64,000 nt of DNA from Flavobacterium ammonificans (GCF_020885975.1 NZ_AP025183.1:2046001-2110000); one strand, 5' to 3'. Shown: positions 45,341 to 55,792, counted from the stretch's first letter. The notes: a model not told the origin generated them from the sequence alone. Numbers and translations: made by a program.

Positions 45341-46399
45341 ATGATTAACTTATTCAATACCCATATCGACTCCCTTTCTATACATCGTGTAGGAAATAAG
45401 AGCCGTAACGAAGCTCTTTTTTTATCAGAACAACCGTTTAATCTAAACGATGAAATTGTTCCTTTGATAAAAGAATTTTTCTTCAAGCCTTTCAGAGAAA
45501 AAGAAGAAAATTATTTTCAGTTTGCGCACGAAGTAGATTTGGATTACAACGAAATGTACAAATTCGCTTCTCAAATATTCGAGAATCCGTCAAATGTTCA
45601 CGAAGTTTCAAAACAAATTACCAAACATTTATTTGAACAATCGAATCACCCACACATCAAAAATGGCGAGGTATATGTTACTTATTTAACAAACCTAGCT
45701 ATTGACAACAATGTAGTCGATGCCATTGGGATATTTAAAAGCGAAATCCAAGCTGACTTTTTGCAATTTGAAGAAAAAGATACTCACCTTGAAATGATTT
45801 TACAACACGGGGTAAGTTTGAATAAATTAGATAAAGGTTGTTTGATTTTCAATTACAAAAAAGAGGAAGGATATAAAATACTAACGGTAGATAGTAACCG
45901 TTACGATGCCCGTTATTGGTTAGAACATTTCTTATCTGTAGATGCTTTTGAAGACGAAAATTTCATCACTAAAAAATACTTGAAATTCTGTCAAGGCTTT
46001 GCCAAAGACGTGGTTTTCCCTGCCGAAGACAAGAAAGAAGAAGTGATGTTTATGAATCGTTCTGTGAATTATTTTGCTAAAAACGACCAGTTTGAAGAAA
46101 CTAATTTCCTCAACGAAGTATTAGACAATCCTGATTTGATTCCTGAATTTAAAAATTATAAAGTAGATAAAGGCGATAAATACAGTATTGAAGACATTAC
46201 CACCTTTCCTATTGCCAATGCAGCCGTTTCTGATGCTAGAAAGTCAATCAAAAACGTGATTAATTTAGACACACACATCCAAATCAAAATGGATTTCATC
46301 AACCCGGAAAGTGCTGAGAAATTTGTAGAAAAAGGTTGGGACGAAGAAAAACAAATGTACTACTACTTAGTTTACTTCAATAAAGAAGAGAAAAATTAA
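45341..46399 (+). CDS. Nucleoid-associated protein (NdpA/YejK-like)
   Basis: A 352-residue protein of the 37-kDa nucleoid-associated family (NdpA/YejK type). It begins MINLFNTHIDSLSIHRVGNK and contains helix-rich stretches such as VSKQITKHLFEQSNHPHIKNGEV (partial), YVTYLTNLAIDNNVVDAIGIFKSEIQ and GFAKDVVFPAEDKKEEVMFMNRSVNYF, as in this family. It probably binds DNA or acts in nucleoid-linked processes; the exact function is unknown in Bacteroidota. It has no signal peptide. Confidence 0.85.
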   Translation: MINLFNTHIDSLSIHRVGNKSRNEALFLSEQPFNLNDEIVPLIKEFFFKPFREKEENYFQFAHEVDLDYNEMYKFASQIFENPSNVHEVSKQITKHLFEQSNHPHIKNGEVYVTYLTNLAIDNNVVDAIGIFKSEIQADFLQFEEKDTHLEMILQHGVSLNKLDKGCLIFNYKKEEGYKILTVDSNRYDARYWLEHFLSVDAFEDENFITKKYLKFCQGFAKDVVFPAEDKKEEVMFMNRSVNYFAKNDQFEETNFLNEVLDNPDLIPEFKNYKVDKGDKYSIEDITTFPIANAAVSDARKSIKNVINLDTHIQIKMDFINPESAEKFVEKGWDEEKQMYYYLVYFNKEEKN

Positions 46400-46432
46400 A
46401 ATAAGAGTACCATTTAAAGTCAAAATTTTGTC

Positions 46433-46506
46433 AAACTGAACTTGTTTCAGTTTCTATTATTACATTAACACATAATAATTTATAGATTCCGAAATGAATT
46501 CGGAAT
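46433..46506. repeat. Intergenic pair of inverted repeats
   Basis: Two short hairpins lie 32 bases apart. The first has 8-bp arms (46433-46440 with 46446-46453). The second has 8-bp arms ATTCCGAA and TTCGGAAT (46486-46493 with 46499-46506). They sit between the convergent ends of two genes, and the second could help transcription end. The pattern looks like a dispersed intergenic element, but only one copy is present in this window. Confidence 0.5.
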
Positions 46507-46539
46507 GACAAGGCGTTTTTTTAAACGAATTGTTTAAGT

Positions 46540-47604
46540 TCAATGCGATTTAAACATTGTCATATTTTTGAAATTTCGTGTAATATATAAAAACGAAGCA
46601 TTCATAATATTTCCCATGGATTTGGCTTTCTTAAAATTCATATCATTGGTGTAACGATACAATTCCATTTTCAATTGTTCCAAATGTGACGATGTTGATA
46701 AGGTATCGTCTCCCATAATTTTTAAAAGTCGTTTGATTCTATTTTCAGCTGAGTGAATTCTTTTAGCCAAAACAGAACGCTCTTCGTTTTTATATTGGTT
46801 GATAGAACTTTCTTGTAATTTATCTTTTACTAATTGTACCATTGGATAATTTTCTTTGAAAAACTGTGGTCGGTACACCTTAAAATTACCTTCATAACAT
46901 TGTTGGTCAAAATCAATCGCTCTGATCCTGTACACAACTTGATCAAAATCGTGAATAGGTATCACTACATAATTATAAGCACGCATATCCCCAAGTAAAC
47001 GAATCATAGAACGCTCATTAAATTTAACAAACTCCTTGGCAATTTGAGCTTTTTCCGTTTCGGTACAATCCTTGAGATGATTATTTATAAAAACATCACC
47101 AGCAATTCCCATAATATGCTCTTCAATTAATGTATCTTGATGAACTAAAAAGTTAATTTTATCAGGAGACAAAATGTGTTCTAACTCTAAACCATACACG
47201 CGAGAAGCATCCGCTTTTTTAACATAAAAATGCGTATAATTATCATTAAGGATATTACGTATTTTAATTCGGAACGGCTTTGAATTACCAAAAGTACAAT
47301 AGTCGATTGAGTCAACATTTAAAAATTTGATTATCTCTAAATTACCATCCGAATGAAGCAAAGAATAGATTTTTTTAAGTGTCAAATCAATTTCTTCGCG
47401 TTCAAATTCGTTATAATACACTCGAATCCATAAAGTATCTTGATCCTCTTTGTCGTACACATTAACAGAACCTGAAAAACGAAGTAAATCATCGTAAGCA
47501 ATTGGAAATTTAGATATCCGATCAAATCGTTCCAAATAATCCAACAAATCAGTGTTTATAGGATAAGATGGCTTTTTAAAAATCATTAATGGTTCATCGC
47601 TCAT
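46540..47604 (-). CDS. Uncharacterised protein with kinase-like motifs
   Basis: A 354-residue protein I cannot name. It has no signal peptide or membrane helix. Some segments recall the aminoglycoside/choline kinase fold. There is a possible Lys pair (YVKKADAS, about residue 129), an acidic segment LIEEHIMGIAGD as a hinge, then LLGDMRAYNYVV (Gly205, Asp206, Asn211) in the position of a catalytic loop, and AIDFDQ (residues 230-234) as a metal-binding Asp. The C-terminus is helical and basic. This is only a motif-based hint; its neighbours, a nucleoid-associated protein and T9SS genes, give no pathway. Confidence 0.7.
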   Translation of the reverse strand: MSDEPLMIFKKPSYPINTDLLDYLERFDRISKFPIAYDDLLRFSGSVNVYDKEDQDTLWIRVYYNEFEREEIDLTLKKIYSLLHSDGNLEIIKFLNVDSIDYCTFGNSKPFRIKIRNILNDNYTHFYVKKADASRVYGLELEHILSPDKINFLVHQDTLIEEHIMGIAGDVFINNHLKDCTETEKAQIAKEFVKFNERSMIRLLGDMRAYNYVVIPIHDFDQVVYRIRAIDFDQQCYEGNFKVYRPQFFKENYPMVQLVKDKLQESSINQYKNEERSVLAKRIHSAENRIKRLLKIMGDDTLSTSSHLEQLKMELYRYTNDMNFKKAKSMGNIMNASFLYITRNFKNMTMFKSH

Positions 47605-47621
47605 GGGAAATGTATTTAAGA

Positions 47622-47629
47622 CAAATTTA
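47622..47629 (-). promoter_or_regulatory. Possible -7 element of the kinase-like gene
   Basis: Minus-strand TAAATTTG matches TAnnTTTG, 17 nt before the start codon; the nearest TTG leaves a short 15-nt spacer. Confidence 0.4.
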
Positions 47630-47698
47630 CTGAAATTTATACTCCAAAATAATTTTTGGTTTCCTTTTCCGTTAGCACAACCAAAAAGAGAATTGTAG

Positions 47699-47706
47699 TA
47701 TCTTTG
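47699..47706 (+). promoter_or_regulatory. Predicted -7 element of the first T9SS gene
   Basis: TATCTTTG matches the -7 consensus and ends only 7 nt before the ATG at 47714, so the transcript may have almost no leader. No -33 element is seen at the usual spacing. Confidence 0.45.
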
Positions 47707-47713
47707 TTAGGTG

Positions 47714-49531
47714 ATGAATTGGACAAAAACCTTATTTATTATTGTATGGATTAGCTGCTTCCCAATCGGGATTTCGGCCCAATCAATTAATGTGGATGAT
47801 ACTAAAGATGCAAATGAATTAGTTCAAGTGTTAACCAACAATAACAGCTGTTTATCCGTTTTTTCAAAAGCATCATCTGGTGCATCAACTAAAAAAAGTA
47901 TTGCTTATTTTGATAAAAATGGAACAAATTTTCCGTTTTCAAATGGAGTCGTTCTAAGCACTTGGGAAAGCCAAAATTCAAAAGGACCATACAATCCCAG
48001 TTTTAGTGGAACTGTTAGTAGTTGGGGTGGCGACAGTAATATGGATGCTATTTTAGGAGTTAACTCATCTAATGCAACAACTTTAGAGTTTGAATTTGAA
48101 TCTAAAACTAATTTTTTAAGCTTCAATTATATTTTTGCTTCAAACGAATACATTCGTGATTATCCATGCAACTATTCCGATGGATTGGCTATTCTAATTC
48201 AAGATGTAACAAGTAATGGTAACTACATCAACATTGCAACATTACCCGATGGCACACCCGTTTCATCTAGAAATATACGTCCCAGAATTAATCTTTCTGA
48301 TCCATCATTAACAAAATGTGACGCCAAAAATGAGATATATTTTGAAAAATTCAATACCGATTTAACAACTCCAAGCCCAATCAATTATGCTGGCCAAACG
48401 AAGGTTTTAAATGCACAAAGCAAATTAGAAATTGGACATAGATACAGGATTAAATTCGTAATTGCTGAAGGTCCAAGTCGCTCCCAATTTTCAGCCTTAT
48501 TCATAGAAGCTGGTAGTTTTGCATCTAAATTGGACTTAGGAAAAAACCGCTTGGCAGCTACAAAAAATGCAGTATGTAATGGTGAAACTATTACTGTGTT
48601 TACTGGAATAACGGGCGTTCATAAATGGTCAAAAACCGATTCAGGTACAACTACCCAACTGACTGAAACCAGTAATGTACTTGCAATTAATCAACCAGGA
48701 ACCTACAAAGTAGAAGTAATTAATTCAGGCTGTACATTTACAGGAGAAATTAAAATTGAATATGCCGCTGGAATGAATTTAAAAGATGTTGAATTAGCTA
48801 AATGTGATGTTAACGGAACTGGAACTGCTGTTTTTGACTTAACCGCATTTCAAAACGTCATAGTTAATAATGATAAAGAAACCTCTATTTCTGGTTACTA
48901 TACAGATGCTGATTTAATGTTTGAAATTACTGATCCAAAAGCTTTTGAGAAAACAAATCTTGGAAATCAAGTGGTGTATGTTAAAGGAATTAATCCAAAA
49001 TTTACATGCTTTGAAACCGCTACGATAACTTTGAAAACACTACCTAGTTCACAAAACACAGCTAGTGAGCCAAATCCGATTATCAAAGAATTTACTGGAG
49101 GGAAAAATTCGATTGAACTTATTACAAGTGGGATTTCTTCTAATTTAGAGTTTTCGATTGATGGTATTAATTATCAAGAGAATTCAATATTTACTGATGT
49201 ACCAAAAGGGAAGTACTTTGCATACATTCGAAATACTTCAAATTGTGAGTTTATTTCTTTTCCGTTTACAATTTTGGATTACCCTACATTTTTCACTCCA
49301 AATGGGGACGGAATTAATGACGAATGGAAAATTTCAGATATGGACAAATTTCCAAAATCTGTGGTCTACATTTTTGATCGTTATGGTAAGTTATTAAAAC
49401 AAATGAATGCAAGTTCTGTGGGTTGGAACGGAACTTTAAATGGCTTACCGCTCCCAGCAGATGACTATTGGTTTCGTTTGATTCTTAATGATAACCAAAT
49501 AGTTAATGGCCATTTTAGTTTAAAAAGGTAA
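47714..49531 (+). CDS. T9SS type B substrate with choice-of-anchor L domain
   Basis: A 605-residue secreted protein. From the ATG at 47714 (a GTG one codon earlier is less likely) it has a signal peptide (about residues 1-22, ending ISAQS). The next region, with LEFEFESKTNFLSFNYIFASNEYIRDYPC, fits a choice-of-anchor L domain. An Ig-like beta region follows. The C-terminus has PTFFTPNGDGINDEW, VYIFDRYGKLLKQM and GHFSLKR, the type B sorting domain of the type IX secretion system, so the protein should reach the cell surface. A close paralogue with a near-identical C-terminal domain follows. Confidence 0.9.
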   Translation: MNWTKTLFIIVWISCFPIGISAQSINVDDTKDANELVQVLTNNNSCLSVFSKASSGASTKKSIAYFDKNGTNFPFSNGVVLSTWESQNSKGPYNPSFSGTVSSWGGDSNMDAILGVNSSNATTLEFEFESKTNFLSFNYIFASNEYIRDYPCNYSDGLAILIQDVTSNGNYINIATLPDGTPVSSRNIRPRINLSDPSLTKCDAKNEIYFEKFNTDLTTPSPINYAGQTKVLNAQSKLEIGHRYRIKFVIAEGPSRSQFSALFIEAGSFASKLDLGKNRLAATKNAVCNGETITVFTGITGVHKWSKTDSGTTTQLTETSNVLAINQPGTYKVEVINSGCTFTGEIKIEYAAGMNLKDVELAKCDVNGTGTAVFDLTAFQNVIVNNDKETSISGYYTDADLMFEITDPKAFEKTNLGNQVVYVKGINPKFTCFETATITLKTLPSSQNTASEPNPIIKEFTGGKNSIELITSGISSNLEFSIDGINYQENSIFTDVPKGKYFAYIRNTSNCEFISFPFTILDYPTFFTPNGDGINDEWKISDMDKFPKSVVYIFDRYGKLLKQMNASSVGWNGTLNGLPLPADDYWFRLILNDNQIVNGHFSLKR

Positions 49532-49554
49532 ACTATTTTTACTATTTTTAGAAA

Positions 49555-52500
49555 ATGAAAAAAATACCACTTATTTTCATTTTTTTAATTTCGTTTAATT
49601 GCTTTGCTCAATTTAGCAAAACGCATTATATCCCACCATTAACTTCTAGTAGTAGCGCCGGTGTGACTCCGCAAGATCATTATATATATATTTCTACACC
49701 CAGTATTCAAGATGTAAAATTTAAAATTTTCCCAATTGGAGGGGCTCCTATTTTAGGAACAGTAAACAAAGTCACCCCATATAGATATAGTATTGGTTCT
49801 GGCGATAATAGTCAACTATTTGAATCTAGTTCTAATACTGGAAAAAGTTCAAATAAAGGTTTTATTATAGAAAGTGAAGGGTTAATTTATGCTAATATAA
49901 GAACTAACTCTGGTGGAGGAAATCAAGCAGGTGGATTGGTTGCCAAAGGAATTAGTGGACTAGGTAAACGATTTAGAGCAGGTGCTATGTTAAACCCTAC
50001 TAATATTGAAGGATTATTGAATTTCTTTTCAATATTAGCTACAGAAGATAATACAAAAGTTACTATTTCAAATATCCCAAATGGAACTGTTTTAGCTAAT
50101 GGAAACGCATTCACAGGCCCTGAAATAATTTATCTAAATAAAAACGAAAGTTATACCTTAGGAATTAATGGCAGTTCAGGAAGTAATCTAATTGGAGCAT
50201 TAATTGAATCCGATAAAAATGTTGTAGTAAACAGCGGTTCATTTGGAGGAACTAATGATCCAGCTAACGTAAATGGTAGAGATGTCGGATTTGATCAAAT
50301 TGTAGGTGCAGATAAGATTGGCACGGAGTATATTTTTATCAAAGGGCAAGGCTCATTGGTAACAGAAAGAGTACTCCTAATTGCTGATGAACCCAATACA
50401 GAAATATATATAAATGGTAGCACAACTCCAACTCAAATTATTCAAGCTGGACAATATATTACTTTCAATCGCAACGATTTTATTGATGGCAGTATGCATG
50501 TTAAAACATCAAAAAAAGTTTTTGCCTATCAAAGTATTGGTGTAACAGAATCGAGTGCCAATCAAAATTTATTTTTTGTACCACCTTTAAACTGCTCTAC
50601 ACCAAAAATTGTAGATTATATTCCTCAAATTAACTTAATTGGAAGTAGAAATTATGATGGTACAGTTAATATTGTGACAGAAGCAGATGCTAATGTTTTA
50701 ATTAATGAAACTCCAATAGGAGTAGCTCCTACACAAATTACAGGAAATCCAAAGTTTGTTTATTTCTCAATTACGGGACTTACTGGAAATGTGGCTATCA
50801 AATCAAGCAAACAAGTCTATGTTTCTTATTATGGAACAAATGTAAATGCTACTTATGGAGGATATTATTCTGGTTTTGACATCAAACCCGAACTTTCTAT
50901 TGATAATTCAACATCTACTTCTGGAAATTGTATACCAAACGTTGTTCTTAAAACAGAACCTGATAGTGATTATACCTATCAATGGTTAAACAATGGGGTA
51001 GATATTAATGGCGAAACAGGAAATACATTTAAACCGTTATCACCTGGTTATTATCAAGTGAAAAGAAGTATTCCAAGTTGCAATACAAGTACACTTTCAG
51101 ATAAAATTCCTGTGAGTAATTGTCCTACAGATGGTGATGGAGATTCTGTTCCGGATGATGTTGATTTGGATTTCGATAATGATGGGATTACTAATTGCGA
51201 AGAGTCATTTGGGAGTGTAGCAATAGATCTTACAGGACCAAACCTTATAAAAAACACCTATTCTAATACTTATTCTACTAGCACTACATATGTGCCCACT
51301 ACAAGTTCAGTTCTTTTATCTGCTAAAAGCAATGGAGACTTTATAAGTGAAGTTCCTGCTGGAGTAAATAATTCTACAGAGTATAGAATTGCTTTTACCA
51401 ATCCAATTGCGCTTACCTTAGAATATGTAGCTAATGGGAATTCAACTGATTTAACTAACTCGGATGGGGATTTTATTATAAAATCAGATAGCAATAAAAC
51501 GGTAACAGTTTTGAATCCTACTAATCAATTGTTGATTGATACTAATGCTGACGGAATATACGAGAGTGGCGTTACACAACATTCTTCTTTTGAAATCCGT
51601 TTCAGACTCAATAGTACTACTCCCCTTGCTGCTGGAACTGGAACCTTTAGTTTTCAATCTTATCTAACAACTTCACTTACATTTATTCATAAAAACTTAT
51701 CAGAAAACACAAACAATAAAGCTTCTTTTTCAATTAAAGCAAAATGTATTCCTAGATACTCTGACTCGGATTCAACTCCTGATTATTTAGATCTAGACAG
51801 TGATAATGACCGAATTTTAGATGTAATTGAATCGCAAGCTAATACTCTAGTAGGGACTTCTGTAATAGATGCCAATAAAGATGGAATTTATGATGTTTTT
51901 GGAACCGGAACCATACCGCAAGATTCCGATCAAGATGGTATTCCTGATTATTTGGATTTAGATAGTGATAATGATGGTATCAAGGACGAATTAGAAACAG
52001 ACCAAGACCAAGACAATGATGGCATAAGAAACTATCGTGATCTAGATCGAGAAAATGACGGTTGTAACGATGTAATAGAAGCTGGATTTCCAGATGGTGA
52101 TTTAGATGGCGAATTTGGAGTTAATCCAGTTTCTGTAAATGAAAAAGGATTAGTAAGTAATGCACCTTATTCAAACCCAAATACAGATTATAGCATCGCA
52201 GCACCAATTATAATTGACAACTTAGCATCTGTTACTCAAGTATGTGATAAACAAAATAAAATAATTGTAGTTAATGGAAATAGCGGAATCTCATATCAAT
52301 GGCAAAAATCAATAGATGAGGTAAATTGGTTCGATATATCAGATAATGCTACATATTCAGGCAGTAACACTAATAGTCTAAAAATAAGCGATGTAAATCC
52401 AACCATGTCTGGTGAGTTTTACAGAGTTAAAATGAGCAAATCTGGCAATAGTTGTGGCAGAATTTCAAATACAACAAAATTATTGATTAATCCATTGCCA

Positions 52501-53847
52501 ACAGTAAATTCAAACATTAATCTTGTTCAATGTATTGAAAACACCAACATGCTATTTAGCACATTCAATCTTACTGAAAAAAATAATTTCATTTCAACTA
52601 ATTATAACTTTGAGAACTTTACCTATTATAAAACTGCTTTGGGGGCGGAACTGAATAATCAATCCGAATTAATTAGTAACCCGATTTCTTATTTTAGCGA
52701 CTCCAAAACTATAGGTGTTCGAATTGAAAACATTAATGGCTGCGTTAATTTTTCTACATTAAACCTAATTCTTTCTTCAACTAAAATACCTAATTCTTTC
52801 GAAAAAGAATTTGAAGTGTGTGATAATGGCATTAATGATAACGATGGAATAGCTAGTTTTAATTTTAAATCAATAGAAGATGAAATCAAACAATTTCTAA
52901 TTCCGCCTTATACTAATTATGATATAAAATATTATGAGAATGAGGAAAATGCATTAGCTGAAAAATACGAAATTGAAAATATTTCAAATTATCAGAATCA
53001 AAATTCCCCAAATATTAAATTCATTTGGGTTAGAGTTGATAACAAAATTGACAACTCATGCTATGCACTGGGTCGCCATATTAAGTTAATTGTAAATCCA
53101 AAACCCAATATAGATACGAATAAAGAAGGGAAAGATGATCAATTGGTTTGTTTAAATTTACCTAACTTATTTGTGGAACTTAATGCTGGTCTTCAAAATG
53201 AAACTTCAATTACATCATTTAATTACAATTGGACTAAAGATGGAAATGAAATAGCTAATGCAACTAATTCCGTTTTAAATGTAAACCAAGAAGGAGTTTA
53301 TTCGGTTAAAGTGAATACGCCTAAAGGATGTTTTAGAAACCGAATTATCAAAGTTACCTCCTCTGATATAGCTAAAATTGAAAGTATAGACATAGTAGAC
53401 TTATCTACAAATAATTCAGTTACAATTACTACCTCAGGAAAAGGAAATTATGAATTCAGCATAGACTTACCCAACGGACCGTTTCAAGAATCCAATTTCT
53501 TTGATAATGTTGCTTCCGGTATTCGCGATGTTTATGTTATTGATACTAAAGGATGTGGTACAGTTAAAAAAACAATAGCAGTGGTAGGAGTGCCAAAATT
53601 TTTCACCCCCAACCAAGACGGTTTTAATGATTATTGGAATATAAAAGGAATAGATGCGACTTTTAATTCGAAATCAATAATTTATATTTTTGATCGTTAT
53701 GGAAAATTATTGAAGCAAATGCTACCATCTAGCTTAGGTTGGGACGGCACTTTAAATGGCGCTCCACTTCCTTCTGATGACTATTGGTTTACACTACTAT
53801 TAGAAGATGGTCGGGAAGCTAAAGGGCATTTTAGCTTAAAAAGATAA
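49555..53847 (+). CDS. Large T9SS type B substrate with IgGFc-binding-like N-terminus
   Basis: A 1430-residue secreted protein. After a signal peptide (about residues 1-18, cleaved after CFAQ) the N-terminal region, with HYIPPLT and DHYIYISTPS, fits an IgGFc-binding-type domain. Thrombospondin type 3-like calcium-binding repeats occur at about 524-548, 735-760 and 790-830 (for example DGDGDSVPDDVDLDFDNDG and DSDQDGIPDYLDLDSDNDG). Ig-like segments follow. The C-terminus has PKFFTPNQDGFNDYW, IYIFDRYGKLLKQM and GHFSLKR as the type B T9SS sorting domain. Likely a calcium-stabilised surface adhesin or similar; ligand unknown. Confidence 0.9.
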   Translation: MKKIPLIFIFLISFNCFAQFSKTHYIPPLTSSSSAGVTPQDHYIYISTPSIQDVKFKIFPIGGAPILGTVNKVTPYRYSIGSGDNSQLFESSSNTGKSSNKGFIIESEGLIYANIRTNSGGGNQAGGLVAKGISGLGKRFRAGAMLNPTNIEGLLNFFSILATEDNTKVTISNIPNGTVLANGNAFTGPEIIYLNKNESYTLGINGSSGSNLIGALIESDKNVVVNSGSFGGTNDPANVNGRDVGFDQIVGADKIGTEYIFIKGQGSLVTERVLLIADEPNTEIYINGSTTPTQIIQAGQYITFNRNDFIDGSMHVKTSKKVFAYQSIGVTESSANQNLFFVPPLNCSTPKIVDYIPQINLIGSRNYDGTVNIVTEADANVLINETPIGVAPTQITGNPKFVYFSITGLTGNVAIKSSKQVYVSYYGTNVNATYGGYYSGFDIKPELSIDNSTSTSGNCIPNVVLKTEPDSDYTYQWLNNGVDINGETGNTFKPLSPGYYQVKRSIPSCNTSTLSDKIPVSNCPTDGDGDSVPDDVDLDFDNDGITNCEESFGSVAIDLTGPNLIKNTYSNTYSTSTTYVPTTSSVLLSAKSNGDFISEVPAGVNNSTEYRIAFTNPIALTLEYVANGNSTDLTNSDGDFIIKSDSNKTVTVLNPTNQLLIDTNADGIYESGVTQHSSFEIRFRLNSTTPLAAGTGTFSFQSYLTTSLTFIHKNLSENTNNKASFSIKAKCIPRYSDSDSTPDYLDLDSDNDRILDVIESQANTLVGTSVIDANKDGIYDVFGTGTIPQDSDQDGIPDYLDLDSDNDGIKDELETDQDQDNDGIRNYRDLDRENDGCNDVIEAGFPDGDLDGEFGVNPVSVNEKGLVSNAPYSNPNTDYSIAAPIIIDNLASVTQVCDKQNKIIVVNGNSGISYQWQKSIDEVNWFDISDNATYSGSNTNSLKISDVNPTMSGEFYRVKMSKSGNSCGRISNTTKLLINPLPTVNSNINLVQCIENTNMLFSTFNLTEKNNFISTNYNFENFTYYKTALGAELNNQSELISNPISYFSDSKTIGVRIENINGCVNFSTLNLILSSTKIPNSFEKEFEVCDNGINDNDGIASFNFKSIEDEIKQFLIPPYTNYDIKYYENEENALAEKYEIENISNYQNQNSPNIKFIWVRVDNKIDNSCYALGRHIKLIVNPKPNIDTNKEGKDDQLVCLNLPNLFVELNAGLQNETSITSFNYNWTKDGNEIANATNSVLNVNQEGVYSVKVNTPKGCFRNRIIKVTSSDIAKIESIDIVDLSTNNSVTITTSGKGNYEFSIDLPNGPFQESNFFDNVASGIRDVYVIDTKGCGTVKKTIAVVGVPKFFTPNQDGFNDYWNIKGIDATFNSKSIIYIFDRYGKLLKQMLPSSLGWDGTLNGAPLPSDDYWFTLLLEDGREAKGHFSLKR

Positions 53848-53853
53848 TTTGAT

Positions 53854-53888
53854 AAAAAAAACCATCAACTTTCGCTGATGGTTTTTTA
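53854..53888. terminator. Bidirectional terminator between the T9SS gene and typA
   Basis: A hairpin with arms CCATCA and TGATGG extended by an A run on one side and a T run on the other. It can terminate transcription from either direction; it lies between the stops of the convergent genes. Confidence 0.82.
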
Positions 53889-53910
53889 TATAAGTAAGAT
53901 ACTTTTATCC

Positions 53911-55707
53911 TTAGATTTTGAATCTTTTTCTATCTGTTTCTGTCAAGTAAATTTTTCTTAAACGAATACTTTTTGGAGTAACCTCAACGTATTCATCTTT
54001 TTGAATGTATTCTAAGGCTTCTTCAAGAGAGAAAATGATTGGCGGAATAATTCTTGCTTTCTCATCATTACCTGAAGAACGAACGTTAGATTGTTTTTTC
54101 TCCTTGGTTACATTGACACACATATCATCACCACGAGAATTTTCTCCAATTACCTGACCTTCGTATATTTCAGCATTTGGCTCAACAAAGAATTTACCAC
54201 GATCCTGTAATTTATCGATAGAATAAGGAATTGCTTTTCCTTTTTCCATTGAAATTAAAGATCCTTTATTACGTCCAGAAATTTCTCCTTTGAAAGGTTC
54301 GTACCCTATAAAACGATGTGACATAATTGCTTCACCTGCCGTAGCAGTTAACAATTGGTTACGCAATCCAATAATTCCACGAGATGGAATATTAAATTTT
54401 ATAATCATACGTTCCCCCTTGGTTTCCATACTCAACATTTCCCCTTTACGTAAAGTTACAAACTCTACTGCTCTTCCTGAAAGTGATTCTGGTAAATCAA
54501 TGGTTAATTCTTCAATAGGCTCACATTTTTTACCATCAATTTCTTTGATGATAACTTGTGGTTGACCGATTTGCAACTCATATCCTTCTCTTCTCATAGT
54601 TTCAATAAGAACAGACAAGTGTAATACACCACGACCAAAAACCATAAATTTATCAGCTGAATCAGTTTCTCCTAACTTCATAGCTAAGTTTTTCTCTAAT
54701 TCTTTAGTTAATCTTTCACGGATATGACGAGATGTTACAAATTTTCCTTCTTTACCAAAAAATGGTGAGTCGTTAATTGTAAACAACATACTCATTGTAG
54801 GTTCATCAATCGCAATAGTTTGTAACGCTTCTGGATTTTCATTATCGGCGATTGTGTCACCAATTTCAAATCCTTCCACACCAATAATTGCGCAAATATC
54901 ACCTGCTACAACTTCAGTTACCTTTTTACGTCCAAGACCTTCAAAAGTATGTAATTCTTTAATTCTAGATTTTAATACTGAACCATCTCTTTTACATAAA
55001 GAAATTGGCATTCCTTCCTTTAAAACACCTCTTTCCAAACGACCAATAGCGATACGTCCTGTAAAAGAAGAGAAATCTAATGAAGTAATCAACATTTGTG
55101 GAGTTCCTTCAGAAACTTTTGGAGCTGGAACATTACTGATTACCATATCTAATAATGGTTCGATGTTTTCAGTTTGGTTTCTGAAATCATCAGACATCCA
55201 GTTATTTTTAGCTGATCCGTAAACGGTTGGGAAATCCAATTGTTCTTCGGTAGCACCTAGTTCAAACATTAAGTCGAAAACTTTCTCATGAACTTCTTCT
55301 GGAGTACAGTTTTCTTTGTCTACTTTATTAATAACCACACATGGTTTCAAACCTAAATCAATTGCTTTTTGCAAAACAAAACGCGTTTGTGGCATTGGTC
55401 CTTCAAAGGCATCTACTAGTAAACAAACTCCGTCAGCCATATTTAATACACGCTCTACTTCACCACCAAAATCGGCGTGACCAGGAGTGTCAATAATATT
55501 GATTTTTGTTCCCTTGTATACAACAGAAACGTTTTTTGAAGTAATGGTAATACCTCTTTCACGTTCTAAGTCGTTGTTATCAAGGATCAAGTCACCTGTG
55601 TTCTCGTTATCGCGAAATAACTGACAGTGATACATAATTTTATCAACCAAAGTGGTTTTACCGTGGTCAACGTGGGCAATAATTGCAATGTTTCTAATAG
55701 ATTCCAT
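53911..55707 (-). CDS. typA: Translational GTPase TypA/BipA
   Basis: A 598-residue ribosome-associated GTPase that helps large-subunit assembly, especially at low temperature. Motifs in order are [13 protein letters not shown] (G1), the switch I region [19 protein letters not shown] (G3) and NKVDK (G4). Elongation-factor-like domains II and V and the BipA C-terminal domain follow ([20 protein letters not shown]). Length is typical. It has its own predicted -7 element; its 3' end shares a terminator with the T9SS gene. Confidence 0.96.
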   Translation of the reverse strand: MESIRNIAIIAHVDHGKTTLVDKIMYHCQLFRDNENTGDLILDNNDLERERGITITSKNVSVVYKGTKINIIDTPGHADFGGEVERVLNMADGVCLLVDAFEGPMPQTRFVLQKAIDLGLKPCVVINKVDKENCTPEEVHEKVFDLMFELGATEEQLDFPTVYGSAKNNWMSDDFRNQTENIEPLLDMVISNVPAPKVSEGTPQMLITSLDFSSFTGRIAIGRLERGVLKEGMPISLCKRDGSVLKSRIKELHTFEGLGRKKVTEVVAGDICAIIGVEGFEIGDTIADNENPEALQTIAIDEPTMSMLFTINDSPFFGKEGKFVTSRHIRERLTKELEKNLAMKLGETDSADKFMVFGRGVLHLSVLIETMRREGYELQIGQPQVIIKEIDGKKCEPIEELTIDLPESLSGRAVEFVTLRKGEMLSMETKGERMIIKFNIPSRGIIGLRNQLLTATAGEAIMSHRFIGYEPFKGEISGRNKGSLISMEKGKAIPYSIDKLQDRGKFFVEPNAEIYEGQVIGENSRGDDMCVNVTKEKKQSNVRSSGNDEKARIIPPIIFSLEEALEYIQKDEYVEVTPKSIRLRKIYLTETDRKRFKI

Positions 55708-55725
55708 CTGTGAATTTTAATGGCG

Positions 55726-55733
55726 CAAAGGTA
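55726..55733 (-). promoter_or_regulatory. Predicted -7 element of typA
   Basis: Minus-strand TACCTTTG matches TAnnTTTG, 18 nt before the start codon at 55707. No spaced TTG is found. Confidence 0.45.
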
Positions 55734-55792
55734 CACTTTATTTCGAGATAAAAAATTGTTTCTTTTTAATAGTTAAAACCTAAAAATTATCC

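Noticed and set aside
51121..52080. DNA-level tandem repeats in the large T9SS gene
   Set aside because: They are the codons of thrombospondin type 3-like calcium-binding repeats rather than a separate DNA repeat.
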